NCBI RefSeq assembly: GCF_900114475.1
Contig: NZ_FOTE01000012.1
Location: 62,001-126,000, forward strand
DNA from: Paenibacillus sp. 1_12
Lineage (GTDB): Bacteria > Bacillota > Bacilli > Paenibacillales > NBRC-103111
Direction: 5' to 3'
Length of the DNA stretch: 64,000 nucleotides
The position numbers were made by a program, and so were the translations under genes. Under the pieces are notes generated by a model. The model worked only from the letters and a program-made list of their open reading frames with translations. It made no database searches and had not been told where the DNA came from. Position 1 is the stretch's first letter; the number at the start of each line of letters is the position of its first letter. Shown piece after piece: positions 10,461 to 19,088 of the stretch.

Positions 10461-12614
10461 TTATGATGGATTCCCGAGGGATTGGGTGTCCTTAGGCGCA
10501 GCCTCTTTCAGAGGCAGTTCCAGACAAATGAGCGCTCCTTGTCCAGACAAGCTCTCCGCCCATATGCTTCCCCCGTGAAATTCGACGATTTCCTTAGCAA
10601 TCGCAAGCCCTAATCCGCTGCCACCTGCTGCGGAATTGCGTGACTTGTCTTTTTTGTAAAATCGATCAAACACATATGGCAAATCGTCCGGTTCTATTCC
10701 ACTTCCCGTATCCTGAACCTTGATCATGAGGGTACGCTCATCCTCCTGAAGCAGCACCTGAATCAAGCCTCCCGCCGACGTATGCTTAATAGCGTTATGC
10801 ACCAGGTTCGTAAATACTTGATCCATCCGATTCATATCGATCATCATCGCTTTATCTGAGTCCTCAGGCGGTGCTGTGGTGCTGGGCAGGAACTCAAATT
10901 GCAGACCCGCATTATGGACCTCTACCACATATCGTTCACTAAAATAAGCGATAAACTGCTTGATAGTCAGCTCCTGCATATAAAAGTCAATTTGTCGCGC
11001 CTCTAGCTTGGAAAGCTGGAACAAATCGGCTATCAGGCGATTCAAGCCCATAATCCGACTCAAAATGAGCTTCAAGTACTTGTCCTGCTGCTCCGTTCCA
11101 ACCACAACACGATCGATCAACGCCTCCACATAGCCTTGAATGAGCGTCATTGGCGTGCCCAGATCATGTGAAATGTTACTCAATAGATGGCGTCGCGATG
11201 TTTCGAGCCTTGCCAGATCTTCATTCGTTTTGGCCAAGGTAAGATTAGACTGCTCCAGTTCCGTTGTACGCTCTTTAATCCGGTACTCCAGCCGCATGTT
11301 CAGATCGCGAAGCTCACGGGATAAGGTTTCCACCGAAGCAAACGCCTGAACCGACTTCATACTTATCACAAATGAGGCCAAAAAAATAACACAGAACAGC
11401 CCCCATGGTGAAAGACCCCTGAAGCCGATCCATCGATCATACTCAGCCGCGTCAATCGCTGCCAAGATCATATAGATGATAACTCCCGACAAAATGAGCA
11501 GTGCACCCTCTCTTTTTGCCGCAAATGCTCTCATTAAAGTAATGATCAGACTCACACACACAGCAGCGTTCAACCATTGATAGATCATAAGCATAGAGGT
11601 AAAAATCCATGGAGGCGCCAGCAGCGTAGCTGCAGTAAAGACCGCGCAGCTAAAGAGGGTGATTTGCACAATAGTCCGGCTGGTCTCCTTGCGGTATAAA
11701 GAATAACAAAATACGAGTGCGGCAGCCGTACCCAAATAAAAGCACACATATTCCATACGAATGCTAGTCACCCAATTCAGACGGGGAAACAGCTTAAACA
11801 TCGCTCCTTCTCCCACCAGCATCGCGCGAACACCAACCAACAAACAAAACAATCCCAAATATAAGGGGCTTTTTTCCTTCATACGAATCAAGAATAGACC
11901 CAAATTGTAAAATCCCATTAGGAGTAAACTGCCGACCAACAGCATGTCCACGCCCATAAGCCAATCATGATGGGATACCATCTGCTTAGCTTCACCTAAC
12001 AAAAGTTCATTCTCGATTCCGCCATAACGATGATCAAAGTTTGAAACCTGCATCACGATATCCAGCTTCTCAGCGCCTGCCTGCGGAAAAAGCACAAGCT
12101 GCGGGTAATTAACCGGAACTGACGTATCGCGGTCTTGGCCTACCCTACCGCCATTAGCCACGAATTGCCCATTGATCCACATTCGATAAGCTGTGCGAAT
12201 CATCGGCAGCTCTACGGCAAGCACACGCGATGACGGAGCCAGTTGTACCTGCAGATGGAAGGTTGCATATCCCATCCCCGATATTCGCTCTCCATCGATC
12301 TCTTGACCATTCCAAGCTTGCGGAAGCCCTATCCAGTGCCTTGGACGTTCCTGGTCTTGCATGTCGGCAATTTGTGCTGGAATTAGAAGCTGCGCCCAAT
12401 AAAATTCCCATTGTCCATTTAACGCAGCGATCCCGTTGCTGCCAAAATTCCAGTCACGCAAATTTTGTACCCCTTGAACCGCTTCCCATCCACTGAGAGG
12501 TCTCGGAGACGATACAGGCTGATCAGCCTCACAACCGCTTATACTTAATAAAAGGATGGCATACAGGACAAGAATCCATATATAATGAAGATAATATTTG
12601 GAAATCCATACCAC
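10461..12614 (-). CDS. Membrane sensor histidine kinase with 7TM-DISM receptor module
   Basis: Sensor kinase with three parts. Residues about 30-210 form an extracytoplasmic beta-rich ligand domain of the 7TMR-DISM type (WEFYWAQLL, then IRTAYRMWINGQ). Residues about 215-425 carry seven predicted membrane helices. A coiled-coil leads to HisKA with phosphoacceptor His483 (NISHDLGTPMT) and a HATPase domain with NLVHNAIKHT, DTGSGI and GGSGLGLAI boxes. The first helix ends in LLSISGCE, which resembles a lipobox. The start is GTG at 12614 with a modest RBS; the exact start is uncertain. It is divergent from the OmpR-type regulator, its likely partner. DISM domains are thought to bind carbohydrates; the ligand here is unknown. 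Confidence 0.9.
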   Translation of the reverse strand: MVWISKYYLHYIWILVLYAILLLSISGCEADQPVSSPRPLSGWEAVQGVQNLRDWNFGSNGIAALNGQWEFYWAQLLIPAQIADMQDQERPRHWIGLPQAWNGQEIDGERISGMGYATFHLQVQLAPSSRVLAVELPMIRTAYRMWINGQFVANGGRVGQDRDTSVPVNYPQLVLFPQAGAEKLDIVMQVSNFDHRYGGIENELLLGEAKQMVSHHDWLMGVDMLLVGSLLLMGFYNLGLFLIRMKEKSPLYLGLFCLLVGVRAMLVGEGAMFKLFPRLNWVTSIRMEYVCFYLGTAAALVFCYSLYRKETSRTIVQITLFSCAVFTAATLLAPPWIFTSMLMIYQWLNAAVCVSLIITLMRAFAAKREGALLILSGVIIYMILAAIDAAEYDRWIGFRGLSPWGLFCVIFLASFVISMKSVQAFASVETLSRELRDLNMRLEYRIKERTTELEQSNLTLAKTNEDLARLETSRRHLLSNISHDLGTPMTLIQGYVEALIDRVVVGTEQQDKYLKLILSRIMGLNRLIADLFQLSKLEARQIDFYMQELTIKQFIAYFSERYVVEVHNAGLQFEFLPSTTAPPEDSDKAMMIDMNRMDQVFTNLVHNAIKHTSAGGLIQVLLQEDERTLMIKVQDTGSGIEPDDLPYVFDRFYKKDKSRNSAAGGSGLGLAIAKEIVEFHGGSIWAESLSGQGALICLELPLKEAAPKDTQSLGNPS

Positions 12615-12675
12615 CTACTTTCCGTAAATTTGAAAACCACAGGAGAGCAGCTTCGACACTCACAAGGAGGATCTT

Positions 12676-13374
12676 ATGGCAGGAGAAAAAATCTTACTCG
12701 TCGATGACGAGCCAGAAATCGTTGACTTGATTCAAATGTATCTAGTCAAAGAGGGCTACAAGGTGCAAAGCACACACAATGGCCCAAGCGTGTTTGAATA
12801 TATGGAGCAGTTTGCTCCCGATCTGATCATATTGGATATTTTGCTTCCTGGCATAGATGGTATTGAGATTTGTCGGCAGCTGCGCCAGACAACCAACGTC
12901 CCTATTGTATTCATCTCCTGCAAAAAAGAAGATGCCGACATCATCCTCGGTCTTGGCACCGGTGGCGACGACTATATGACCAAACCCTTCAGCCCCAGCC
13001 AGCTGGTAGCCCGAGTCAAAGCCCATCTGCGCCGTAAGCAGCTGTCAGATGAGCAAAAAGAGCATTCACAACAGTTAAGCTTTCCTGGCCTTGAAATTGA
13101 CCTGTTGACTCGCAATGTGTGGGCAAGCGGGACACTCACCTCGATCTCATCCAAAGAATTCGATCTGTTGACACTGCTAGCCAAAAGGCCGAACAAAGTT
13201 ATCCCGACTGAGCAGCTTTACCAAAAAACTTGGGGCATGGACAGCAACGGAGATACCCGTACACTGCTTGTACATATCAGCAATCTTCGCAAGAAAATCG
13301 AACCTAACCCGGCTGAGCCTACTTACGTACAAACCGTGCGCGGCGTTGGTTATAAATTCAATAGCAATTTGTAA
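12676..13374 (+). CDS. OmpR/PhoB-family response regulator
   Basis: DNA-binding response regulator of 232 residues. The receiver has the acidic pair D10-D11, phosphoacceptor D54 (LIILDILLPG), S81 and K103 (YMTKPFSP). The winged-helix output domain occupies about residues 130-230, ending in YVQTVRGVGYKF. ATG is preceded by AAGGAGG five bases upstream. It is divergent from the 7TM sensor kinase with a 61-bp gap, so the two probably form a pair and share a control region. Confidence 0.93.
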   Translation: MAGEKILLVDDEPEIVDLIQMYLVKEGYKVQSTHNGPSVFEYMEQFAPDLIILDILLPGIDGIEICRQLRQTTNVPIVFISCKKEDADIILGLGTGGDDYMTKPFSPSQLVARVKAHLRRKQLSDEQKEHSQQLSFPGLEIDLLTRNVWASGTLTSISSKEFDLLTLLAKRPNKVIPTEQLYQKTWGMDSNGDTRTLLVHISNLRKKIEPNPAEPTYVQTVRGVGYKFNSNL

Positions 13375-13435
13375 ATCACACGGCTATATAAACGGGCTTA
13401 CTCCATGAATAGATCTGCTATTACAAGATAGAGAT

Positions 13436-14137
13436 CTATTTTCGGTCGTAGGCGATTCGCTGCTGCAGTTCATCCATTTCCTGCTTCGTCAGGTCACGCC
13501 ATTTTCCAACCTCAATTCCTTCAAGCAAAATGTTCATAATCCGTACACGTTTCAATTTTCTGACCTCATAGCCCAATGCCGAGCACATCCGGCGAATTTG
13601 CCTATTCAATCCCTGCTTGAGTATAATCCGGAAGGTCCTTGGCTCAATCTGGACGATAGAGCAGGGATTCGTCATTGTCCCCAAAATCCTCACGCCACTA
13701 GCCATCCCCTGAAGGAACATCGAGCTGATCGGCTTGTCAACGGTTACGATATACTCTTTTTCGTTGTCATTTTCTGCGCGCAAAATTTTGTTGACGATAT
13801 CTCCATCATTCGTAAGCAAAATCAGGCCCTCCGAATCCTTATCCAATCGGCCAATTGGAAAAATCCGTTCCGAATGCCCGACAAAATCGACGATATTGCC
13901 CTTAATATGCAGCTCTGTCGTACACGTAATCCCTACCGGCTTGTTCAAAGCGATATAGACTGGCGGTTTTTTGGCAAGCACCGGTCGCCCGTCCACACAT
14001 ACCTGATCACCCTCTTGAACCTGACTCCCCAGCTCAGCCAGCTTGCCGTTAATGGTGACACGCTGCTCCTCAACCAATTTGTCCACGGCACGACGCGAAC
14101 AGAAACCCGTTTCACTAATAAATTTATTAATTCTCAT
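13436..14137 (-). CDS. rluF: 23S rRNA pseudouridine synthase, RluF type
   Basis: Pseudouridine synthase of the RsuA/RluB/E/F group. An N-terminal S4 RNA-binding domain ([18 protein letters not shown]) is followed by the catalytic domain with [18 protein letters not shown], where the aspartate in GRLDKDS is the nucleophile. The wording [20 protein letters not shown] and [17 protein letters not shown] matches RluF closely, which in E. coli modifies U2604 of 23S rRNA. It lacks the long basic tail of the E. coli protein. A TGGAGTG site precedes the ATG. The substrate position is inferred by family. Confidence 0.9.
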   Translation of the reverse strand: MRINKFISETGFCSRRAVDKLVEEQRVTINGKLAELGSQVQEGDQVCVDGRPVLAKKPPVYIALNKPVGITCTTELHIKGNIVDFVGHSERIFPIGRLDKDSEGLILLTNDGDIVNKILRAENDNEKEYIVTVDKPISSMFLQGMASGVRILGTMTNPCSIVQIEPRTFRIILKQGLNRQIRRMCSALGYEVRKLKRVRIMNILLEGIEVGKWRDLTKQEMDELQQRIAYDRK

Positions 14138-14378
14138 CTATGTCACTCCACTTGTCAATAAACTCCATCTATTATACCATGTCCCTCTCTCCGAGCAATA
14201 AACACCTATAGCTAAGGAACTTTGGATCAGATCACTTTAACATGGCAGTCTTGAATGCGCTGTAACGTGCCGAAAAAGCATGCTTACTGCGAATAACTTA
14301 GTAACGGCAACTAAACTGGAAGCCCTGAAGCGAAATATAAACCGACGATTAGTATTAAACAGAATGCGGGGGAACGTT

Positions 14379-16331
14379 ATGCAACCATTATCGACACAGG
14401 AACGGAAGAAGCCTACGCCTGTCCTTCTACCTTCACGCTGGCGGCGAATCGGCCTATGGATCACGGGCTGTATGTTATTGGGAGGATTGCTCGCAGTAGG
14501 TGCTGGGGCGGTGTGGGTGAGCACCCTCGATATTAGCAAGCTTGAGCACCCACTTCCCGAGCCTACACTGATTATGGATCGAAACGCCCAGCCCGCTTCT
14601 CAACTATCCTCATCTCGCATTGAGCCTGTACCGCTTATGCAAATCCCGTTAGAGCTGCGCAATGCGGTAATTGCAGTAGAGGATCGACGCTTCTATGAGC
14701 ATTCCGGTGTTGATTTATGGTCAATCACCCGAGCGTTATGGCGCGATCTTCGAACTGGGGAGATGAAGGAGGGCGGCAGTACGCTGACCCAGCAGCTGGC
14801 CAAAAACCTGTTCCTGCAATCGGATAAAACGGTCAGCCGTAAATTGAAGGAAGCCGCTTATGCGCTTAAAATCAATATGACTTACAGCAAAGATGAAATT
14901 TTGGAGCTGTATTTGAATAGCATTTATTTCGGTGAGGGGCGCTGGGGCGTTCAGGGTGCCGCTCAAGAGTATTTTGCTAAGCCGGTCAGCCAACTAAATC
15001 TGGTGGAATCGGCCTTGCTGGCTGCGCTGCCAAAAGCACCTACAACCTACTCACCTGCAAAAAACAAGGACAAAGCTCTCGAGCGCCGCAATCTTGTGCT
15101 TTCTCTCATGAAGGAACAGCAATTTATTACAACTGCGGCTTACACGCAAGCCATCGCAAAGCCTATTGTACTTCAACAACAAAATGAAGAATCATTAAAG
15201 GGCAAATATCCCTCTTATGTGGATTACGTCATCGAAGAGGCCGCTGAGCTGTATGGATTTACGGAAGAACAAATCCTGACGTCAGGCTTGCGTATTTATA
15301 CAGATCTCGATCCCTTGGTCCAGCAAACGACAGAAGAGGTGTACGGCCTGCAATCCTTGTTCCCTGAAAGCAGGACGGACCAAATGATACAGAGCGGCGC
15401 CGTTATTATGGATCATCGGACGGGTGGTATCCGCGCTCTGATCGGGACCCGCGGGCCGCAGATATACCGCGGTTTTAATCATGCCACCCAGCTGCGGCGC
15501 CAGCCGGGCTCGTCCTTCAAGCCACTGGCTGTATATGGCCCCGCCCTCGAGCGCGGCTATTCATGGAGCTCCGCCCTCTACGATGGGAAGCTGGATATTG
15601 GCGGTTACCGCCCCAAGGACTGGGACGGACAAACACGCGGACAGGTTACATTGAAGGAGGCCATTTTGCGTTCGTGGAACATTCCAGCCGTATGGCTGCT
15701 GAACGAAATCGGCATCGAGGCCGGATTGGACTTTGTAAGAAGAGCCGGCATTCCGCTAACAGCGGCCGACCGCAGCTTAAGCTTGGCCCTCGGTGGCTTG
15801 TCCGAGGGCGTATCACCTCTGCAGATGGCGCAGGCCTACGGCGGCATCGCCAATCTCGGCGTGATGCAGAAGGCTCACGCCATCTTGAAGATTACGACCA
15901 AGGAGGGGCGCACCTTGGTCGAGGCTGTGCCGCATTCGACCGTATTGACGCGGCCGAATGTGGCCTATGACCTGACTTTACTGCTGCAGGAGGCAGTCAA
16001 GTCAGGAACCGGCACGGCCGCCGCAATCGGGCGGCCCGCAGCGGGCAAGACGGGCACCACGCAGCTGCCCGACACGCCGGAGTTCAGCGGCATCGGCGCA
16101 AATGGCGCCAAGGACGCTTGGTTCGTAGGCTTCACGCCGGAGCTGACAACGGCGATCTGGCTTGGCTATGATCAAACAGACCGCGATCATTATCTGGTCA
16201 CATCGGGAGGAGCTGTGCCTGCCACGCTGTTCAATCGGATCATGAGCAGGGTGCTGCGCGATGTGCCTGTTACTCCTTTTCCGATTCCGAGCGCATCACG
16301 CAATCAGCCTGCTGCACAAGCATCACGGTAG
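14379..16331 (+). CDS. Class A penicillin-binding protein (PBP1A type)
   Basis: Bifunctional peptidoglycan synthase of 650 residues. A cytoplasmic basic N-terminus and one membrane helix (about 24-50) are followed by a GT51 glycosyltransferase domain with catalytic E101 (VEDRRFYEHSG) and GGSTLTQQLAKNLF, then a transpeptidase domain with S378-S-F-K381, SWN at 432-434 and KTGT at 556-559. All catalytic boxes are intact. The frame extends back to 14280, but ATG at 14379 with a GGGGGA site is preferred. Its last 9 bases overlap the convergent hisS2 gene. Paralogue identity (PbpF, PbpG or PonA class) cannot be settled here. Confidence 0.95.
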   Translation: MQPLSTQERKKPTPVLLPSRWRRIGLWITGCMLLGGLLAVGAGAVWVSTLDISKLEHPLPEPTLIMDRNAQPASQLSSSRIEPVPLMQIPLELRNAVIAVEDRRFYEHSGVDLWSITRALWRDLRTGEMKEGGSTLTQQLAKNLFLQSDKTVSRKLKEAAYALKINMTYSKDEILELYLNSIYFGEGRWGVQGAAQEYFAKPVSQLNLVESALLAALPKAPTTYSPAKNKDKALERRNLVLSLMKEQQFITTAAYTQAIAKPIVLQQQNEESLKGKYPSYVDYVIEEAAELYGFTEEQILTSGLRIYTDLDPLVQQTTEEVYGLQSLFPESRTDQMIQSGAVIMDHRTGGIRALIGTRGPQIYRGFNHATQLRRQPGSSFKPLAVYGPALERGYSWSSALYDGKLDIGGYRPKDWDGQTRGQVTLKEAILRSWNIPAVWLLNEIGIEAGLDFVRRAGIPLTAADRSLSLALGGLSEGVSPLQMAQAYGGIANLGVMQKAHAILKITTKEGRTLVEAVPHSTVLTRPNVAYDLTLLLQEAVKSGTGTAAAIGRPAAGKTGTTQLPDTPEFSGIGANGAKDAWFVGFTPELTTAIWLGYDQTDRDHYLVTSGGAVPATLFNRIMSRVLRDVPVTPFPIPSASRNQPAAQASR

Positions 16332-17609
16332 TGACTTCTCAATCGTGTAGACAGCCTCTTCTATCGATATCAGGCTCTCAGACATTGCCCGCATATCCTT
16401 TAAACGAACTTGACCTTGGGCTGCCTCATCATCACCTATCAAAATGACGTACCGGGTTCCTTTGGATGCTGCGGATGTGAGCGACTTTTTCAGCTTACGC
16501 CCACTGGCATCCACTCGTGTGCGAATCCCTGCGGACCGCAGCTTAGCAGCTGCTTTCAATGCAAGAGATGTTTGTTCCTTTCCTATAGGCAGGACGAGTA
16601 CATAACCAAGAGCTGTTGGCATCTCCCTTTCCAGCAGCAGCTCCATAATCGATTCCATGCCGAAAGAGAGACCGACAGCCGGATAACGAAGATCATCCCT
16701 GCCCACAAGGTGTCCGATAATATCATCGTAACGCCCGCCTCCGCCGAGGCTGGACCCAAACAAACCCGTTTCATCAAAAATCTCATACACCGTGCCTGTA
16801 TAAAAGGATAGACCCCGCGATAAAAAAGGGTCAAATCGGCAAACAAGCCCCAATCCGGTCTCATCAATAAGTGCTTGAAGCACAGCAGCTTCCTCAGCAC
16901 CACGACTGGCCCCAAGGTCAAATTTTACGGTTAGCTGCTCCAAAGTCGGGTTGTCCATACTTATTAGCCCGATGATGTTACGCGTGACCCCGGCATCCAA
17001 TCCTTTACTGTTTAGCTCTGCTTGCACCCCGTCCCGACCTATCTTGGCGATTTTATCCAATGTTAGCATCACCGACAATTCATCTGCAGCAGCCACACCC
17101 AGACAAGCCAGCAGCTCTCTTAGAAACTGCCGATTGTTCCAAGAAATTACGACATCCATACCTAACTGCCGAAACACCGTTGACGCAAGCTGCATCAACT
17201 CCGCTTCTGCCTCCGGACCCTGAATACCAACTACGTCTGCATCACACTGGATAAACTCTCGCAGTCGCCCCCGTTTGACGGGACCATCTCGGAATACTTT
17301 GCCGATCTCGTACCTCTTAAAAGGGAGCTCAAGCCCTGGATTCAAGGCTACGACCTTGGCAAATGGAATGGTGAGATCATAGCGGAGCCCCAGCTGCCGA
17401 TTACCCTGATCGCTCAATTGATACATTTCTTTGAGGATCTCTTCTCCTCCCGCATATTTGGATGCCAGCAGCTCCTGTTCGTTTAAAATAGGGGTTTCTA
17501 TCGAATCGAAGTCATACAGCTCGAAGTTAACTTCAATCACCGACTGCACTTTTTTGCGGAGTGCCTGCTCAGCCCCCACATAGTCAAATGTTCCTTTTAC
17601 GTTTTGCAT
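16323..17609 (-). CDS. hisS2: Histidyl-tRNA synthetase, HisS2-type paralogue
   Basis: Class II aminoacyl-tRNA synthetase of 428 residues that charges tRNA-His. Motif 2 reads GKVFRDGPVKRGRLREFIQC and the histidine-binding loop LSRGLSFYTGTVYEIF; the anticodon domain begins near 325. From memory, these features and the start MQNVKGTFDY resemble the second HisRS paralogue of Bacillus cereus (HisS2) more than the housekeeping HisS, which is usually linked to aspS; aspS is absent here. In-frame stop TGA at 17618-17616 fixes the ATG at 17609 as the first possible ATG start, yet AAGGAG lies 12 bases away while an out-of-frame ATG at 17613 has ideal spacing. Expression is probably set by the leader described below. 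Confidence 0.92.
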   Translation of the reverse strand: MQNVKGTFDYVGAEQALRKKVQSVIEVNFELYDFDSIETPILNEQELLASKYAGGEEILKEMYQLSDQGNRQLGLRYDLTIPFAKVVALNPGLELPFKRYEIGKVFRDGPVKRGRLREFIQCDADVVGIQGPEAEAELMQLASTVFRQLGMDVVISWNNRQFLRELLACLGVAAADELSVMLTLDKIAKIGRDGVQAELNSKGLDAGVTRNIIGLISMDNPTLEQLTVKFDLGASRGAEEAAVLQALIDETGLGLVCRFDPFLSRGLSFYTGTVYEIFDETGLFGSSLGGGGRYDDIIGHLVGRDDLRYPAVGLSFGMESIMELLLEREMPTALGYVLVLPIGKEQTSLALKAAAKLRSAGIRTRVDASGRKLKKSLTSAASKGTRYVILIGDDEAAQGQVRLKDMRAMSESLISIEEAVYTIEKSLP

Positions 17610-17650
17610 ACATGATCACATCTCCTTAGTTCTTGTATGGAAAAGAAAAC

Positions 17651-17682
17651 AAAAAAACGCGCAGGACCTCTGGTCCCGCGCG
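17651..17682 (-). terminator. Strong intrinsic terminator inside the hisS2 leader
   Basis: On the minus strand the 11-bp stem CGCGCGGGACC (17682-17672) pairs with GGTCCTGCGCG (17668-17658), with one G-T pair and an AGA loop, and is followed by seven T (17657-17651). It sits about 42 bases before the hisS2 start and downstream of its promoter, so transcripts must pass it to express the gene. Confidence 0.85.
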
Positions 17683-17755
17683 CCTTGTATGTCGCAGGGA
17701 GGCCAACGCGATTAGCGTTAGCCCTCCCTGTTATCGTAACAGGAGTGCTAACGCT
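17683..17755 (-). promoter_or_regulatory. Alternative-hairpin attenuator of hisS2
   Basis: Several arms compete. Arm 1 (17755-17737, containing AGCGTTAGC) pairs with arm 2 (17733-17714, containing GCTAACGCT) in a long hairpin with a CGA loop. Arm 2 can instead pair with arm 3 (AGGGA and GGCTAACGC with GCGTTGGCC and TCCCT, around 17728-17696). Arm 3 can also pair with arm 4, the left arm of the terminator (TCCCTGCG with CGCGGGA, one bulge). The leader ORF stop codon lies inside arm 1. The expected logic is that a ribosome reaching the stop masks arm 1, 2:3 forms and the terminator folds; stalling at the His codons frees arm 1, so 1:2 and 3:4 form and transcription continues. The pairings are visible; the regulation is inference. 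Confidence 0.65.
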
Positions 17756-17804
17756 GCTTGTAATGATGAAGTTGTGAGATCCAGCATGTTGTATACATAG
17801 ACAT
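17748..17804 (-). CDS. Candidate hisS2 leader peptide (18 codons, His-His)
   Basis: ATG at 17804 is preceded by AAGGAGAG at ideal spacing and opens an ORF encoding MSMYTTCWISQLHHYKQR, ending in TAG at 17750-17748. Two adjacent CAT histidine codons lie near the end, and the stop codon is inside the first arm of the downstream hairpin. It starts about 25 bases after the predicted transcription start. Two His codons are fewer than in the enterobacterial his leader, so selection for His sensing must be shown by comparison. Confidence 0.6.
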   Translation of the reverse strand: MSMYTTCWISQLHHYKQR

Positions 17805-17835
17805 AGGTATTCTCTCCTTCAACGTGTTGAAACTG

Positions 17836-17864
17836 ATTATAGCGGAGTCGATAAATTTATGCAA
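17836..17864 (-). promoter_or_regulatory. Sigma-A promoter of hisS2
   Basis: On the minus strand TTGCAT (17864-17859) and a perfect TATAAT (17841-17836) are separated by 17 bp. The expected start is near 17829, giving a leader of about 220 bases before hisS2. Confidence 0.75.
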
Positions 17865-18044
17865 CTGTAAACAAATAGGTATGGTCGGCTGCCATAAGGC
17901 TCGTCTTCGTGATTACCTTCTCCCAAATCAATACATTGCAGGAACATCTTTTCTGGCTTCAGTCATTGTCTGCAGTCAGAAAAAGTGCTCCTGCTCGGTT
18001 TACCTGGTTATCTTTTCAAGCTATTCTGATGAGTTGTACTTTAT

Positions 18045-19004
18045 TTACTGTTTATTGTCCACTTTCTTCATTACGTTACCCGCTTGGCTTACTCGGCCAG
18101 CACCAACCGCGATACTGGCAGCTGGATCGATATTTTTGATAATCCCCTTCAACCTCATCACATCCAAGAAATGGACGGTATACATCAGAAATTGGGGAGG
18201 TCGTGTGGTTGGCTCCCACATCGGTTTAGCGCCAGTCCCTTGAGCTGGGCTTACACTGCTTACTTTCAGCTCTACAGGGTCATCGATCTTACGGAAACGG
18301 AGCTGGATTGCCCTTTCAATATCTTCACCGCAGCTGCTCATGATGCATAGCGTTCGGTAAGGAAGCAGCCCATGGATGCCACGAATCGAGACATGCAGCA
18401 TTTCAAACGCCAGTATATAGGCAATAATGGAGTACATCGCCTGCTGCCACCCGAATATGAATCCCGCTGCTGTTAAGATGCTGCAGTTCATCATCATGAT
18501 CACGTTCTCTGGGGATAACAACCCGCGATGTCTTGCTAAATATCTTTCGTTCATTTCAAGAGTATCCAAGGTGCCCCCATAGCGGACAACCATACCGATG
18601 CCTAACCCTAAACACACACCACCGCATACCGCAGCCGACAGGCTGTTATCCAACAATGCCGGTACAGGATGGAGAAAGATCGAGCTTAGCGAAAGTACAA
18701 CGATCCCAAGAAGAGTCATTATCGTAAACTCCAAACGGATATGACGGTAAGCAATAACAATGAATGGCAAATTAAATAGGAACAATAGTAACCCAATCCG
18801 CATTTCCGTCATATGGGACAAAAGCGCCGAAATCCCTGTCATGCCTCCAACGACGATTTGATTCGGTATCAGGAAAAGCTCCAATCCAATAGCGGCCAGA
18901 ATACCTCCCAGGATCACAATCAGGATATGAGTCCCTCTGTGGCGAGATCTCGCGGCCTTACCACTAGCAGCAAACTGTACATGGTTGATCGCAGCACGTA
19001 ACAT
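18045..19004 (-). CDS. YitT-family membrane protein
   Basis: Integral membrane protein of 319 residues with the YitT pattern: five or six hydrophobic segments between about residues 25 and 220 including GLELFLIPNQIVVGGMTGIS, then a soluble C-terminal domain corresponding to DUF2179. Members are widespread in Firmicutes and their transport substrate is not settled. The frame opens at 19037, but ATG at 19004 has AGGAGG eight bases before it and is preferred. The C-terminal domain is somewhat longer and more polar than in typical copies (segment GTGAKPMWEPTTRPP). About 300 bp separate its stop from the hisS2 promoter; no terminator is clear. Confidence 0.88.
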   Translation of the reverse strand: MLRAAINHVQFAASGKAARSRHRGTHILIVILGGILAAIGLELFLIPNQIVVGGMTGISALLSHMTEMRIGLLLFLFNLPFIVIAYRHIRLEFTIMTLLGIVVLSLSSIFLHPVPALLDNSLSAAVCGGVCLGLGIGMVVRYGGTLDTLEMNERYLARHRGLLSPENVIMMMNCSILTAAGFIFGWQQAMYSIIAYILAFEMLHVSIRGIHGLLPYRTLCIMSSCGEDIERAIQLRFRKIDDPVELKVSSVSPAQGTGAKPMWEPTTRPPQFLMYTVHFLDVMRLKGIIKNIDPAASIAVGAGRVSQAGNVMKKVDNKQ

Positions 19005-19088
19005 GTTTAGTTCCTCCTCTTTCACTTTGAAATCCAAGCCTTGACAGCCGGTTCCGAGCTAGCGTTTCAGAACATAAATTTACATAGC

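Noticed and set aside
13408-13440. Inverted repeat AATAGATCT/AGATCTATT as terminator of the OmpR-type regulator
   Set aside because: The arms are perfect but AT-rich with a 15-base loop and no proper T-tract, and they overlap the rluF stop.
17610-17880. T-box riboswitch upstream of hisS2
   Set aside because: The expected context fits, but the conserved T-box sequence (UGGNACCGCG) and an AG-bulge stem I are not seen; the closest stretch AACAGGGAGGGCTAACGC departs at several invariant positions.
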